64,000 nt of DNA, from the NCBI RefSeq assembly GCF_009601765.2, contig NZ_CP045700.1, positions 558,001 through 622,000 of the forward strand, in the 5' to 3' direction. Shown piece by piece: positions 1 to 10,900 of this stretch. The position numbers and the translations under genes were made by a program. Source of the stretch: Vibrio algicola. Its GTDB lineage: Bacteria; Pseudomonadota; Gammaproteobacteria; Enterobacterales; Vibrionaceae. How positions within the stretch are numbered: position 1 is the stretch's first letter; each line of letters starts with the position of its first letter. The notes beneath the pieces are model-generated. The model had not been told where the DNA came from and did no database searches. It saw only the letters and a program-made list of their open reading frames with translations.

Positions 1-77
1 GCTTAGTGAGCCGAGTACAACATGAGATTTTACAGTAGCGCGGGTGGTTGGAAAGTTTGCTGTTCTTCATATAAAAC

Positions 78-101
78 AAACGCCGGCATAAGCCAGCGTT
101 T
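78..101 (-). terminator. Terminator of first cold-shock gene
   Basis: Read on the minus strand, a 10-bp hairpin (one G-U pair) with a TTAT loop is followed by a T-rich run. It lies about 48 bases past the stop of the cold-shock gene at 149-358. A nearly identical hairpin follows the second copy at 1575-1598. Confidence 0.75.
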
Positions 102-148
102 ATATATCTTTCAGCTTTTAGTAAACTAACAGCTAAAAAATCAATTTA

Positions 149-358
149 TTAAGCAGTAACAACGTTCGCAGCTTGAAGACCTTTCTGGCCTTGTTCTACT
201 TCAAAAGACACTTTTTGGCCTTCAGCAAGAGTTTTGAAACCCTCAGAAGCGATTGCACGGAAATGTACGAATACATCAGCGCCGCCGTTGTCTTGAGTAA
301 TGAAGCCGAAACCTTTCTCTTCGTTAAACCATTTAACGATACCAGTTGTTTTAGACAT
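149..358 (-). CDS. CspA-family cold-shock protein, copy 1
   Basis: This 69-residue protein is one cold-shock domain, a five-stranded OB fold that binds single-stranded RNA or DNA and melts mRNA structure in the cytoplasm. RNP1 (KGFGFI) and RNP2 (VFVHF) are both visible and the length is normal for CspA proteins. An AAGGGA ribosome-binding site precedes the ATG. It differs from the copy at 1646-1855 at only two residues (Glu for Asp in the ASEGF segment, Thr for Pro near the C-terminus). The conserved upstream leader suggests post-transcriptional control as in E. coli cspA, but cold induction is an inference. Which csp paralog it corresponds to cannot be told. Confidence 0.96.
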
Positions 359-405
359 TTTATGTCCCTTATATTTTTAATGCATTAAATGCAAATTATG
401 AAATT

Positions 406-421
406 ACCGTAACATTACGGT
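406..421 (-). promoter_or_regulatory. Leader hairpin upstream of cold-shock gene 1
   Basis: A perfect 7-bp inverted repeat (ACCGTAA / TTACGGT) with a 2-base loop lies about 50 bases upstream of the start codon. The same hairpin is present at 1901-1916 before the second copy, and the surrounding 190 bases are alike in both. It probably lies in a 5' untranslated leader; its function is inferred only from cspA-type leaders. Confidence 0.5.
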
Positions 422-1040
422 GTGCTATAAAGTGCTATTAATTTGAAGCTAAGGGAAATACAGAGGACAAAAACAGTTACGAAAATGTATCTAAGATTCT
501 TCTTTTACTTTGTAGCAATTAATAACGCTTTAGAACGAGATAGATAATACAAGGTTTTCAGGATAAGTACACCCTTTTATGCAAAAGAAATCAGTTAATT
601 TTCTGGATGCGGATAAACCCATCAAATTCATCTAACAAGTGTGATCTAACAACAACTTAAGTCTATTTTATAAGCATAATTACAACGACAAATGGCTGAT
701 TAACATGCCGGTATGGCTTAAATCTACCCCGCTTTGTTAGGGCGCTCACTCTTCTCAATTAGCTTAGTGAATTTCTATTGACCGCAAAAATCTATCGGGC
801 TTAATGTAGTACCACCTTACGGTGATAACTGTGATGCATACTGGGAAATCAGTAACCTAAACTAATACCATTTCATATTTGATCAATTTGAATACCCGAA
901 AAGATGCTGATCCTTCCTTGATCGCTTGAGAAAAGCCCATCCATGGCCTTTGACACTTTTCTCTGTACTCAATTTTGAACGATCATTAAATTTATGTAAT
1001 TGGTTTAAATCAAATCAAAATGATAGTTTTCTCAAGACAT
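422..1040. other. Non-coding stretch between the cold-shock duplicates
   Basis: No open frame with a plausible start, ribosome-binding site and codon use was seen here. The first part, to about 560, belongs to the upstream region of the first cold-shock gene and is shared with the second. The rest is AT-rich and I recognise nothing in it. Confidence 0.5.
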
Positions 1041-1046
1041 TAAAAA

Positions 1047-1072
1047 AGCACACCATAATGAAATGATGTGCT
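1047..1072 (-). terminator. Terminator after the 23-codon ORF
   Basis: On the minus strand a 10-bp stem (one G-U pair) with a 6-base loop is followed by six T's at 1042-1047. It lies 56 bases past the stop of the small ORF at 1128-1199. Confidence 0.7.
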
Positions 1073-1127
1073 TCATTTTCTTCGAAAGAAGAGTGTACCT
1101 ATCAACGGTTATAAACGAGAGACGGTA

Positions 1128-1199
1128 CTATTTTGATACTTGATTTTGAACGCGTTTGTTTTGGAACCAAAAACGCTTTCTGCCGCTTGAACGAGACAT
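1128..1199 (-). CDS. Candidate small basic protein, 23 aa
   Basis: The minus strand has ATG at 1199 and TAG at 1128, encoding MSRSSGRKRFWFQNKRVQNQ followed by VSK. The peptide is strongly basic (seven Arg/Lys) with an aromatic centre. An AAAAGGG ribosome-binding site lies 6 bases before the ATG and a clear factor-independent terminator follows, so this looks like an independent transcription unit. No family is recognised and no function is proposed. It could instead be a leader peptide or a small RNA with a chance ORF. It lies between the two cold-shock copies. Confidence 0.45.
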   Translation of the reverse strand: MSRSSGRKRFWFQNKRVQNQVSK

Positions 1200-1574
1200 A
1201 GTTAACCCTTTTATTTAATTATAATCGTTTACTCCTCGCTCCTGTGTATTACGTTAAAACGCGATACTATCTGGTGCAGAGGGAAAACCCTATGATTAAG
1301 CCGGGATAAGCAGAATTTATCTTTTTGAGCTGTTGTCGATGAACGCTTATATGGGTTGTCGAGGGGAGCTTAGTGAACCGAATACAACATGAGACATTTA
1401 CAATAACGCAGATGTTTGGAATGTTTAATTTTTCACTGTTTCTTCAAGTTATGTATTGAAGAATATAAATTGATTATCTTGGCTTGTGCTTTTTTTCTTG
1501 TTTCTATTTCAGTGTTGCTTGTTGCGACTTCAAACCATTACTGGCATACGAAGCTATTGATATTTAGATAAAAC

Positions 1575-1598
1575 AAACGCCGGCTAATGCCAGCGTTT
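1575..1598 (-). terminator. Terminator of second cold-shock gene
   Basis: This is a GC-rich hairpin nearly identical to that at 78-101, placed 48 bases past the stop of the gene at 1646-1855 on the minus strand. Confidence 0.75.
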
Positions 1599-1645
1599 AT
1601 ATATCTTTCAGCGTTTAGTAAACTAACAGCTAAAAAATCAATTTA

Positions 1646-1855
1646 TTAAGCAGGAACAACGTTCGCAGCTTGAAGACCTTTTTGGCCTTGTTCTACTTCA
1701 AAAGACACTTTTTGGCCTTCAGCAAGAGTTTTGAAACCGTCAGAAGCGATTGCACGGAAATGTACGAATACATCAGCGCCGCCGTTGTCTTGAGTAATGA
1801 AGCCGAAACCTTTCTCTTCGTTAAACCATTTAACGATACCAGTTGTTTTAGACAT
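1646..1855 (-). CDS. CspA-family cold-shock protein, copy 2
   Basis: This is a 69-residue cold-shock domain protein with RNP1 (KGFGFI) and RNP2 (VFVHF), presumed to act as an RNA chaperone. An AAGGGA ribosome-binding site precedes the ATG. The protein is 67/69 identical to copy 1, and the leader and terminator are also conserved, so the whole transcription unit was duplicated recently or has been homogenised by gene conversion. Both copies look intact and expressible. Confidence 0.96.
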   Translation of the reverse strand: MSKTTGIVKWFNEEKGFGFITQDNGGADVFVHFRAIASDGFKTLAEGQKVSFEVEQGQKGLQAANVVPA

Positions 1856-1900
1856 ATTATGTCCCTTATATTTTATGCATTACATGCAGTTTATGAGAAT

Positions 1901-1916
1901 ACCGTAACATTACGGT
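1901..1916 (-). promoter_or_regulatory. Leader hairpin upstream of cold-shock gene 2
   Basis: The same perfect 7-bp inverted repeat with a 2-base loop as at 406-421, about 46 bases upstream of the start codon. Conservation between copies, while nearby loop-free bases differ, favours a functional element. Confidence 0.5.
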
Positions 1917-2264
1917 GTGCTTTAAAGCATGTTATTAATTTGAAGCTAAGGGAACACAGAGAACAAAAACAGTTACGAAGATGTATCTAATGAATCTACT
2001 TTTACTTTACATAATAACTCTTTGCAGCGAGGTTTATAATACTCTCTTCATCTCAAATGTACATAGTTATTTAAAAAAAACTTAAAAATAATTCAATGTT
2101 ACGAACTAACTTATTGAAAAATAGCTAACTCCATTGTGTTAACGGCATTTTCACATTCAGCGTGATGACGATATATGGGCAGTGAGGTTGAAAATATGCC
2201 CCCTGCTCCCCCCATTATTACCCCCGAGAAGAGCATCACCACCGCCAATCACCCTCTCAACATA

Positions 2265-3281
2265 TTACGCCAGTTGAATTAACAACCATTGTCGCACTTG
2301 CTCCATTTCTGCATGATTAGTGGGATATTTGTTATCGACATAATCAATCGCCGCATTGATGCCTTGTGCATTGTACAACTGACCATGCAATGCCACCTGC
2401 AATGCTTCTAATGGCGCAGGATCTAAGCTATCACTAAAAATTTGCACTTCGTCGATATGCGCTTTTTTAATATTGAAATGTAATTCTACCCCACCCCACG
2501 TAAACCTTTCGTCAATATGGTGAGTAAACTCAGGGGTATTACCAAAATTCCAATGCCAATCTTTTTGTTTCTCGTACGTGGCGGTAAAGTTAGGCAGATC
2601 TGGCATCGCCTCAGGTGAAATAAATTCTGGCTCGACCGTTTCACCGTAATAGGCAAAAAACGCTTGAGTGAGTGCATGACATAATGCGTCATGGGTTACG
2701 CTATCATTAATTTGTTGCAAGTTGATCACTCGAGAACGCACAGAAGTAATGCCTTTGGCTTGCAGTTTTTTAGGATCTGGATTGAGATAATTAGCTAAAC
2801 GGCTCATATCGGCATTTAATAAAATAGTGCCATGATGAAAGCCACGATCAAGGGTTTCACGGTAAGCAGAGCCTGAGAACTTGCGCACACCTTGTTCAGT
2901 ATCCACCACTAAATCATTTCGCCCTGTTGCTTTGCCTTGAATGCCAAGTTGAGTTAAAGCATCTAATACGATTTGAGTTGAGATACTCTTATCGTATTCC
3001 GGTTTACCCGCCATAAAGGTAAAATTGCTGTTACCGAGATCATGAAACACGGCGCCACCACCACTTTGACGTCTCGCAAGGGTAATGCCATCTTCTTCCA
3101 TCCGTTGAGTATTACATTCTTTCCACGGATTTTGCGCCCGCCCAATCACCACCGTATTATCATTACGCCACAAAAATAGCACCTTTTGTGTGGCTGACAT
3201 GGAACGAAAAATCGCATCTTCCACTGCTAAGTTAAATAACGGGTCAGTTGATGTTGAAAAAAGCAATCGCAGTGATGACAT
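2265..3281 (-). CDS. lplA: Lipoate-protein ligase A
   Basis: LplA activates free lipoate with ATP and attaches it to the lysine of lipoyl domains in 2-oxoacid dehydrogenases and the glycine cleavage H protein (cytoplasmic lipoate scavenging). The 338-residue length equals that of E. coli LplA. The N-terminal BPL/LplA catalytic domain shows the [12 protein letters not shown] motif (lipoyl-AMP binding) near residues 70-81 and the KFSGSAYR segment carrying the presumed catalytic lysine near 133. HHGT and a C-terminal accessory domain follow. It stands alone, divergent from the hydrolase at 3397 across a 115-base gap that must hold both promoters. The stretch 2051-2264 downstream holds no recognisable gene. 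Confidence 0.95.
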   Translation of the reverse strand: MSSLRLLFSTSTDPLFNLAVEDAIFRSMSATQKVLFLWRNDNTVVIGRAQNPWKECNTQRMEEDGITLARRQSGGGAVFHDLGNSNFTFMAGKPEYDKSISTQIVLDALTQLGIQGKATGRNDLVVDTEQGVRKFSGSAYRETLDRGFHHGTILLNADMSRLANYLNPDPKKLQAKGITSVRSRVINLQQINDSVTHDALCHALTQAFFAYYGETVEPEFISPEAMPDLPNFTATYEKQKDWHWNFGNTPEFTHHIDERFTWGGVELHFNIKKAHIDEVQIFSDSLDPAPLEALQVALHGQLYNAQGINAAIDYVDNKYPTNHAEMEQVRQWLLIQLA

Positions 3282-3396
3282 AGGAACCTACTAAATTAAG
3301 TGCGTTGATGAGCAAGAAAGTAAATCTACCATAAATTATAAATACTCTCTCGCGTAAAGTAACACCAGAAACATTTGAGCAGGTTTGATATTGTAG

Positions 3397-4839
3397 ATGA
3401 CTCATTACTTGCCATCAAAGGAACTCATCGTGCATTTACCGTCTGAAATTTTAATGCCATTTATCGATCAAGGTGTTGTTTATACCCCACATGTATTCAC
3501 CCTACCGCTTTGCTATCAACCCCAACAATACTTACAAGAACAAGCATCAGAAGCGGCATCTGTAACACCGGATGAAACCATTCAAGTTTATGCACGCGAA
3601 TTGGTATTAGTAGATAAGCAGCATCAAGATTTACCTTGGCTGGTGTATTTTCAAGGTGGTCCTGGCTTTGCTTCTCCTCGCACCAGTGGTCAATCGGGCT
3701 GGTTAAAAGCGGCACTGCAACAATATCGAGTGTTATTACTTGATCAACGTGGCACAGGGCTAAGCACGCCATTAACCCATCAAACATTTACTCAGTCACA
3801 TTGGGCAGATAAAACCGCTCAACAACAATGTGAATATTTAAGCCATTTTCGCGCCGATAATATTGTGAGGGATGCCGAAGCGATTCGAGAAAAATTCAAA
3901 ATTAAACAATGGGCAATACTAGGGCAGAGTTTTGGTGGGTTTTGCTCTCTCACTTATCTTTCATTATTTCCACACAGTCTCAGTCGCTCACATATCACCG
4001 GAGGAATACCTTCTATTACTCAACATGCAGACAGTGTTTACCAAGCAACCTATGCAAGAGTAAAACAAAAAAATCACGCTTTCTTTGAGCAATTTCCACA
4101 GGCTCAATTATTGTGCCAGCGTATCGCAAATCACCTCCTCGAGCATCATGTCACACTCCCTAACGGTCAGCATTTTACCGTTGAGCAATTCCAATTGATC
4201 GGCATTAATTTCGGTCGAGGTCACGCCGTACTGCCAATGTATTATTTACTCGAACGTGCTTTTGTCGAGTTAGATGGAAAGCTTGAACTTAGCTATGACT
4301 TTTTAAATGCGATGCTAAATGAACAAGCCCATCAAACCAATCCTATTTATGCTATTTTGCATGAATCAATCTACTGCCAACCCACTGCTCAAAACGACAA
4401 TGGCGACACCGCATCTTTGTGGTCAGCTCATCGCATGCGTCAACAATATCCAGAGTTTAATTACCAAAAGGGACAGCCATTTTTATTTACTGGAGAAATG
4501 GTATTCCCTTGGATGTTTGAGCAACTCATCTGCTTAAAAGCACTCAAACAAGCCGCGCAATTATTAGCAGAAAAATCCGATTGGCCAGCATTGTATAAAC
4601 CAGATGTTCTCGCAAACAATACTGTTCCTATCGCTTGCGCAGTTTATGTCGATGATATGTATGTTGAATTTGACTACTCTCGTCATACCTTAAGCAACAT
4701 ACCTAACAGTAAAGCTTGGATGACCAATGAATATGAACATAACGGCTTAGGCATGGATGGTGAACGTATCTTTAACCGACTCGACACTATGCTAAATGAA
4801 TTAGGCCAATTACCGCACTCCCCCAGCATTAATAAATAA
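3397..4839 (+). CDS. Proline iminopeptidase-like alpha/beta hydrolase (S33)
   Basis: This 480-residue alpha/beta-hydrolase is most like family S33 prolyl aminopeptidases, which release N-terminal proline from peptides in the cytoplasm. The oxyanion segment GGPG is at about residues 87-90, the DQRGTG turn follows, and the nucleophile elbow GQSFGG places the catalytic serine at about residue 178. A C-terminal YEHNGLG segment supplies the probable histidine and a VDD segment the probable aspartate. It has no signal peptide. It is longer than the classical 310-residue iminopeptidases, matching the larger subgroup. Other peptide or ester substrates are possible. It ends before a terminator shared with the convergent adhesin gene. 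Confidence 0.85.
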   Translation: MTHYLPSKELIVHLPSEILMPFIDQGVVYTPHVFTLPLCYQPQQYLQEQASEAASVTPDETIQVYARELVLVDKQHQDLPWLVYFQGGPGFASPRTSGQSGWLKAALQQYRVLLLDQRGTGLSTPLTHQTFTQSHWADKTAQQQCEYLSHFRADNIVRDAEAIREKFKIKQWAILGQSFGGFCSLTYLSLFPHSLSRSHITGGIPSITQHADSVYQATYARVKQKNHAFFEQFPQAQLLCQRIANHLLEHHVTLPNGQHFTVEQFQLIGINFGRGHAVLPMYYLLERAFVELDGKLELSYDFLNAMLNEQAHQTNPIYAILHESIYCQPTAQNDNGDTASLWSAHRMRQQYPEFNYQKGQPFLFTGEMVFPWMFEQLICLKALKQAAQLLAEKSDWPALYKPDVLANNTVPIACAVYVDDMYVEFDYSRHTLSNIPNSKAWMTNEYEHNGLGMDGERIFNRLDTMLNELGQLPHSPSINK

Positions 4840-4890
4840 CTTAATACATTGCATCAGAGTGAGTCAAAACCGTATGCTCTATAAATAAAA

Positions 4891-4916
4891 AAACCAGCAC
4901 CTCTCAGTGCTGGTTT
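4891..4916. terminator. Bidirectional terminator, hydrolase / adhesin
   Basis: A 10-bp perfect hairpin (AAACCAGCAC / GTGCTGGTTT, 6-base loop) is flanked by A's on the left and T's on the right. It can end both the rightward hydrolase gene and the leftward adhesin gene, which converge here. Confidence 0.85.
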
Positions 4917-4953
4917 TTATTAATTAACACTTATTCGACAAGCTCAATGACGA

Positions 4954-7900
4954 TTAAGAGTCAGGGTTAAAGTTACTTGAATTGAACAGATCATTAATGA
5001 TATGACCGGCTGAGCTAGTATCTTCAACACCTGAAACGTCTAAGTCAAAACCAGAGACATTTGCATGATCAAGGTGCTGAGTTGAAGCCAAATCATCACT
5101 GCTGGCTTCCGTTGCTTTGCCTATATCAGACGCTTCTGATGGGGCTGCATCACCTAATAATTTATCCATATCATCATGGCTTTCACTGCCATCTTGATTA
5201 AACAAATCAGACATATCAAGGTTAGCATGCTCATTCGACATCACGCCATCATGTGCATCGCCATCTCCTGAAGCGGCGATATCACCGTACAAACCATGGT
5301 CAGCAGCATCACTAAATAAACCGCCTTCAGTCGATTCGCCAAATAAACCACCGTCTGATGAATCATTAAACAGACCTCCATCATGCGATTCACCTAACAA
5401 TCCATCCTCATTCTCCTCACCAAACAATCCACCGTCACTGGCTAAATCGGCTAGAGCATGATGTTCACCAATGTCACTGGCAATATCGTGAATATCAAAT
5501 AATCCTTCAGGCAACATGGTGTCTGCCGAATGTGAATCATCGTCACTATCGGTGGCGAATATATCATGCTGATCATTATCTGCTTGAGCATCTAAGGTGT
5601 TATCAGAACTGTGCTCATCAAATGCAGGTGCTAAGTCTGGATTAGTATGGGCATCATCTGTCAAGGTACTGAGCGTGTTGTCATGCTCCATACCTGGTTG
5701 CAAATGCTGTTCTGCATCTGTCGACATACTATTATTATCTAACGCTGTCGCTTGATCGACAATCGCATGTAAGTCATCGGTTAATGCATGAACACCATCG
5801 GTTGCTTGCTCATGTAGCGTTTCGGCTACATCAGGGTTGGCGGCTAACAATGCCGCGGCATCGTGCCCTTCTGCTGCATGTAGAGCCTCACCGACTGCCG
5901 CCAGTTGAGCATGTTCATCGGCAACATTGTTGGCGGCATCAGCATGATTTACATGATCAGCAGCATGATGAACCACATTCTCACCAGCAGTTGAACCAGA
6001 GGTGGTAAAGCCTGCTTCGACTTTATGTTCACTCACCACACGGTTGTCGGCATCTTTGGTGGTAACACTAAAGCTTGGCGTGGTGCCAGACTCTAAATGC
6101 TGTACATATGCAATCGCCACTTGATCAGCGGTTAATTCAACTGAGCCATCAGCTTGTACACTACCTAAAGGTTGATTATCCGCATCAACCACTTGTGCAC
6201 CTTGCATATGCCCAAGAGTCAGAGTCTCACCATCTTGCGCCGCCACGGCTGCTGTCAGTAATAACGCCGCTAGTGGCATTATGGTTGACGCATTAGCTGC
6301 ACTCACTTGTTGTGATGAGTTCAATACATTACGTAAATCAGCCCCTAAACTTGCCGCTTGTGGAATACTCGCTGGCGCTGCAGGTGCAGACTGCTGGCTT
6401 TCAAATACATCCGGTGCCACAACATCATTAATATCAATAGTACCGTTAGTCACGAGTTGGTTATTACCATCTGCGTCACCATTATCGGTTGTCTTGATAT
6501 CAATCTTATCATCACCACTAAAGCCATCATTTGGCGTGTAGTTTACTCCGCCTGCTAGCACTGCATTAATATCATCCAATGATCCCGTGACTTTGTAAGT
6601 TCCGTCATCTTCAACTGTAATATTTATCCCAGAAGTATCGGTGCCTTCAGGCAGAGATAAGGTTCCATTCTCCGCTTTTAGCTCAACGGTAAAGTCTCCT
6701 TTTCCTTCATCTGCATCAATATCACTGATCTGTATGCCAGTAATCGTGGTCACACCATCGGCATTATCGGCATCAACTGAATCTGGGGCTGATATTTCTG
6801 CTGCGTCATTTTCAGGTGTTACATCAACGTTAATCGTACCATTGGTGGTCGGACCGTCAGTCACGCCATTATCATTACCTTGGATGACATAGTTTAACTG
6901 TCCATCCCAATTATCGGAGTTGGCATCACCTGGATTAAATATAATACTATCTAAATCCGAGGTATCAGAAATAATGGTAACACTGCCATCTGGGTTAGTT
7001 GTAATGCTACCTGATTCTCCCTCAGGAAAAGCAAACGTTGCTCCTTCTGGTACATTCGAAATGGTAATCTGAACTTGCTCTGGCGCATCTTCATTTACAT
7101 TCGAATCACTACCACCCGTTGCAGCATCATCCACATCATGCGCATTAAAGTGCAGCACAATATCGCCATTTTCCTCACCTGATGCTTCGGTTACCACATT
7201 GGTATTCACGGCATCCGCGTGTGGATCAACATGGAAAGTGATCGGGATATCATTTTCTGCTGGTTCATCTAGAGAATCTTCTTGAGTAAAGACTTTCAAT
7301 GTAATGGTCACATCACCACTGAAATCATCAGGCGGATTAATCGAGTATCCTGATAACTCAAAGCTGCCATCTTCATTGGTTTGTACGTTAGTCAGAGTCC
7401 AAACACCATCACTTAAATTGGCCCCGCCTTCAACTGTAAAACCAGGAGGTAAATCTGAAATACTGATGGAAACAATATGCTCAGAGCCATCTGTATCGAT
7501 AAGATCACCCGTAATGGAATCTAGCGGAATATTGCCATCTTCATCACCATGAATATTATCGGTGCCATCAACGTCTACACCATCATTAACGGCGATAACA
7601 TCAAAACTCACATCAGTATCAATTTGCTTAGTATCTGAACCAGTGCTGGCATCATCGGTCACATCGGTTTTAATGTTTACATCGACCTTACCACTAAAGT
7701 CATCTGCAGGTTTAAAGTAAATTGGTTGATCAATATCTGAGATGGTAATAGAACCATCTTCATTACCAATCGGGTTACCATTAGCATCAACAAATTGACC
7801 TTGATCAGGATCGACCGTTAAGGTGAAATCACCAAAAGACTCCTGACCACCATTATCTGGACCATCATTATTTTGATCACCAAATGCAGCATTCAGATCA

Positions 7901-10900
7901 AGTGTAATAATGCTGTCTTCATCTCCAGTCCCATCAATAGTGATCACTGGGTCGTCGGCTACTGGCGTCACATCAATATCAATATTCATGGTGCCGGAGT
8001 TGGTATCACCTGAGTCATTATCGGTTTCCGTAATAACAATTGGGAAATCAATCTTACCCGCGTAATCTGGTGGTAGATCCATAGTAATACCACTGAGATC
8101 GACATTACCATCGGCATCTGGTGTCACTGAGAATACATATTGCCCAGTCGATTCATTATAGGTCATACCATTAATGACGGCACCATCCGGTAAATCGTCA
8201 GCATCGATTGCGATTGAGAAGGTGTCATTGGTTTGATCACCTTTGCCATCACCATCATTATCGCTGGTGTTAATGACAACATTGCCTGAAATTAAATCAC
8301 CAAGATTGACAGTGCCATCTTCAACTCCACTTCCTGTGGCATCGGTAATCACTATATCTGCGGCTTTATCCGAATCACCACCACCATCATCAATACCATT
8401 GAAATGCAGAGTAATATCAGAATCCTCGGTCACTATCTTGCTGGTGTCACCTTCATTATTATCACCATGATCGACAACTTCTGCTGAGATAGTAATATCA
8501 ATTGAACCATCAAACCCAGGTGGTGCTTTAATCACGATGTCATCGATGGAATCTTGGGTAATAGTAAAACTACCATCACCATTATTGGTCGCGCCTGGAA
8601 TGTAAAAATCGCTCACATCATAGGCTTTTCCATTATCATCATAAACAATACTGTTACCATTGGCATCGACATCAACACCATTAAATTTAATGATGACTTT
8701 GGTGACGTCTTCGGTACTCGAACCATCATCATTGATCCAATTAATGCTATCACTGCCACCGTTCAGCTCATTGGTAGTAAGATGAATCTCATTGCTGGTA
8801 TCTGAGTCTTCGTAGATATCAGCCTTGCCATCACCATCTTGATCGGTGATCGCATTACCATCGCTATCATCGACTTCAAGATGACCGTCACCTTCGACCA
8901 CAGAATCAACATCAACATCAATATCACCATGAATAACATTGGTTGCTGCATTCGGATCATCCGCTTCTTGATCCGAAATAGTCACATCGGTGGTTAAGTG
9001 AATATCCACATCCGAATCTTCTGGCATTTTTAAATAAATACCATCGCCATTACCATCGGTGTCAATCATCGCTTCTGCTAATTGATCAGAGGTTAAGGTA
9101 ATTGAACCATTCACATCAGGTTGAATCTCTTCCCCATCAATTACAATAGAGTAACCAGGAGGGAAACCATTAATGGTTAATCCTGTCACTTTTTCACTGT
9201 CATCAACTAATTGTGAAGTTGGATCCCAGTTTAATTTAACCAGATTATCCTCATAGCCGGTACTAGTGGCCGTATCGTAATCCTTCAAAGAGCCATCATC
9301 GTTGGTACCAACACCATCAACTTCAGGGTTAACCTTCACTACTATATCGTAATCAATAGAGGTAGAGTCGCCATCATTCTCGGTCATGACAATTCGTACC
9401 GGAATGGTAATATCTTCAGAACTATTTTCTGGTAGATGAATTTGCAGACCTTTAAGATCATCAACATCGAGTTGGTAAATATCCGGATTGGCACTCACCA
9501 GCACTGGATGAAGTGGATTGCCATCCGCATCCGAGAAAGTCACACCATCAGGGATGTCTCCCACACCAAAGGTTAACGTCTCTGATGTATCACTATCTGG
9601 GTCCACACCACCGTCAGGGTTATTTGGATCGTATTCGCCAGAGCTAAAGCTAAAGTCGATTGTTGCCGTGCCATCTTCACCAATAGTGGTCGTGATCGCC
9701 GTCCTACCATCAATAGGATCGCTTACATCCCAAGCACTATCATCAGGCAGAACCACTACAGGGTCATCAGCTTCACCATGCATATCAACATTAATATCAC
9801 CACCGTTGATAACCTTGGTGTCATCACCAGAAATAGGATTACCATCAGCATCAGTTCCAGTTGCGGTATCTACTACTAGACCGTTGTAGCTAAACGTGAA
9901 ATCAACATTGCTTTGTGGTGGTGGGATCAAGTCAGCATTATCTAAATCATCGACATTGATATTATAGACACCATTTTCATCCGGGCTAACTGGTTCCCCA
10001 TTAACCATAACTACTGCGCCGTCTGGTAAACCAGAAAGTTGTACAAAGTAGGTTTCAGAACCATCAGTATCTGCAGATGGATTAGCTGTGATCACATCAG
10101 CTAAATGAATTGCAGTATCTTCGTTGTCTTTGATATTAGCATCAGCATGAATGGTCATATCATCGGCAACCGGATCAACATTGATCACTATTTCTTGGTG
10201 ATCAGAGTCCGCGGTACCTTTACCATCGACCACATTCCCGCTTTCGGTACTGGTGGCGTAGATATCCAACTTAATATCACCAGAATAGTTTGCATCTGGC
10301 TTAATCGCCAACTGGTCAATACTATCAGCAGGAATATCGTAGTAACCGTTTTCATCTGGACCTTCAATTCCAGGAATACCATCGACAATCGTACCGTGGG
10401 TATCACCATTTTCATCAGGTTCAATTCTAACGTGATACATCAGACTTTCTGATCCATCACTATCATTTGAATCAAATTCAACAGGGACATGAATAGAGTC
10501 ATCATCCTCATTGGCGACAATATAGGTACCTGTATCCTCATTCCATGTTGGGGTATCGGCAATCCCATCAACGGTAATGCTAAAGGTAGCATCGCTGCTA
10601 TGAGTACCAGCATCATCATTAACAATAGCGTTCACATCAAATTGCAAGTCAACATTATTGGTTGAGAAATCATCATCTGGTACAAAGGTAATGCCACTCA
10701 TCTCATAAGTGGCAGTACCATCTCCATTATCCACTAAGGTAAAGGCATCGCCTGGAATGGTTACAGATCCATCAGCATTAATTGGGATCGGGTCGCCGTT
10801 ATATTCAAATACACCATGCGCTTCACCTTCTGGTGTAATCGTAACTTGGGTAAGGGATTCATGTTCATCGATATCACCCACATCGATACTCATATTAACC

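Larger units (their letters stand above)
1369..2050. repeat. Second copy of cold-shock gene duplication
   Basis: The segment starting GCTTAGTGAACCG at 1369 matches the left end of the window (GCTTAGTGAGCCG at 1). The match resumes through terminator, gene and leader: copy 1 is about 70-560, copy 2 about 1565-2050. The gene offset is 1,497 bases and the left-end offset 1,368, so about 130 bases (1430-1560) are unique to copy 2. The first copy may extend left of the window. Confidence 0.8.

Noticed and set aside
1128..1199. Homeodomain-like WFQNKR in the 23-residue peptide.
   Set aside because: Chance similarity over six residues, with no helix-turn-helix context.
4954..6240. Canonical RTX calcium-binding nonapeptides in the adhesin.
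   Set aside because: No GGxGxDxxx series was found; the only nonapeptides are of the GGLF type.
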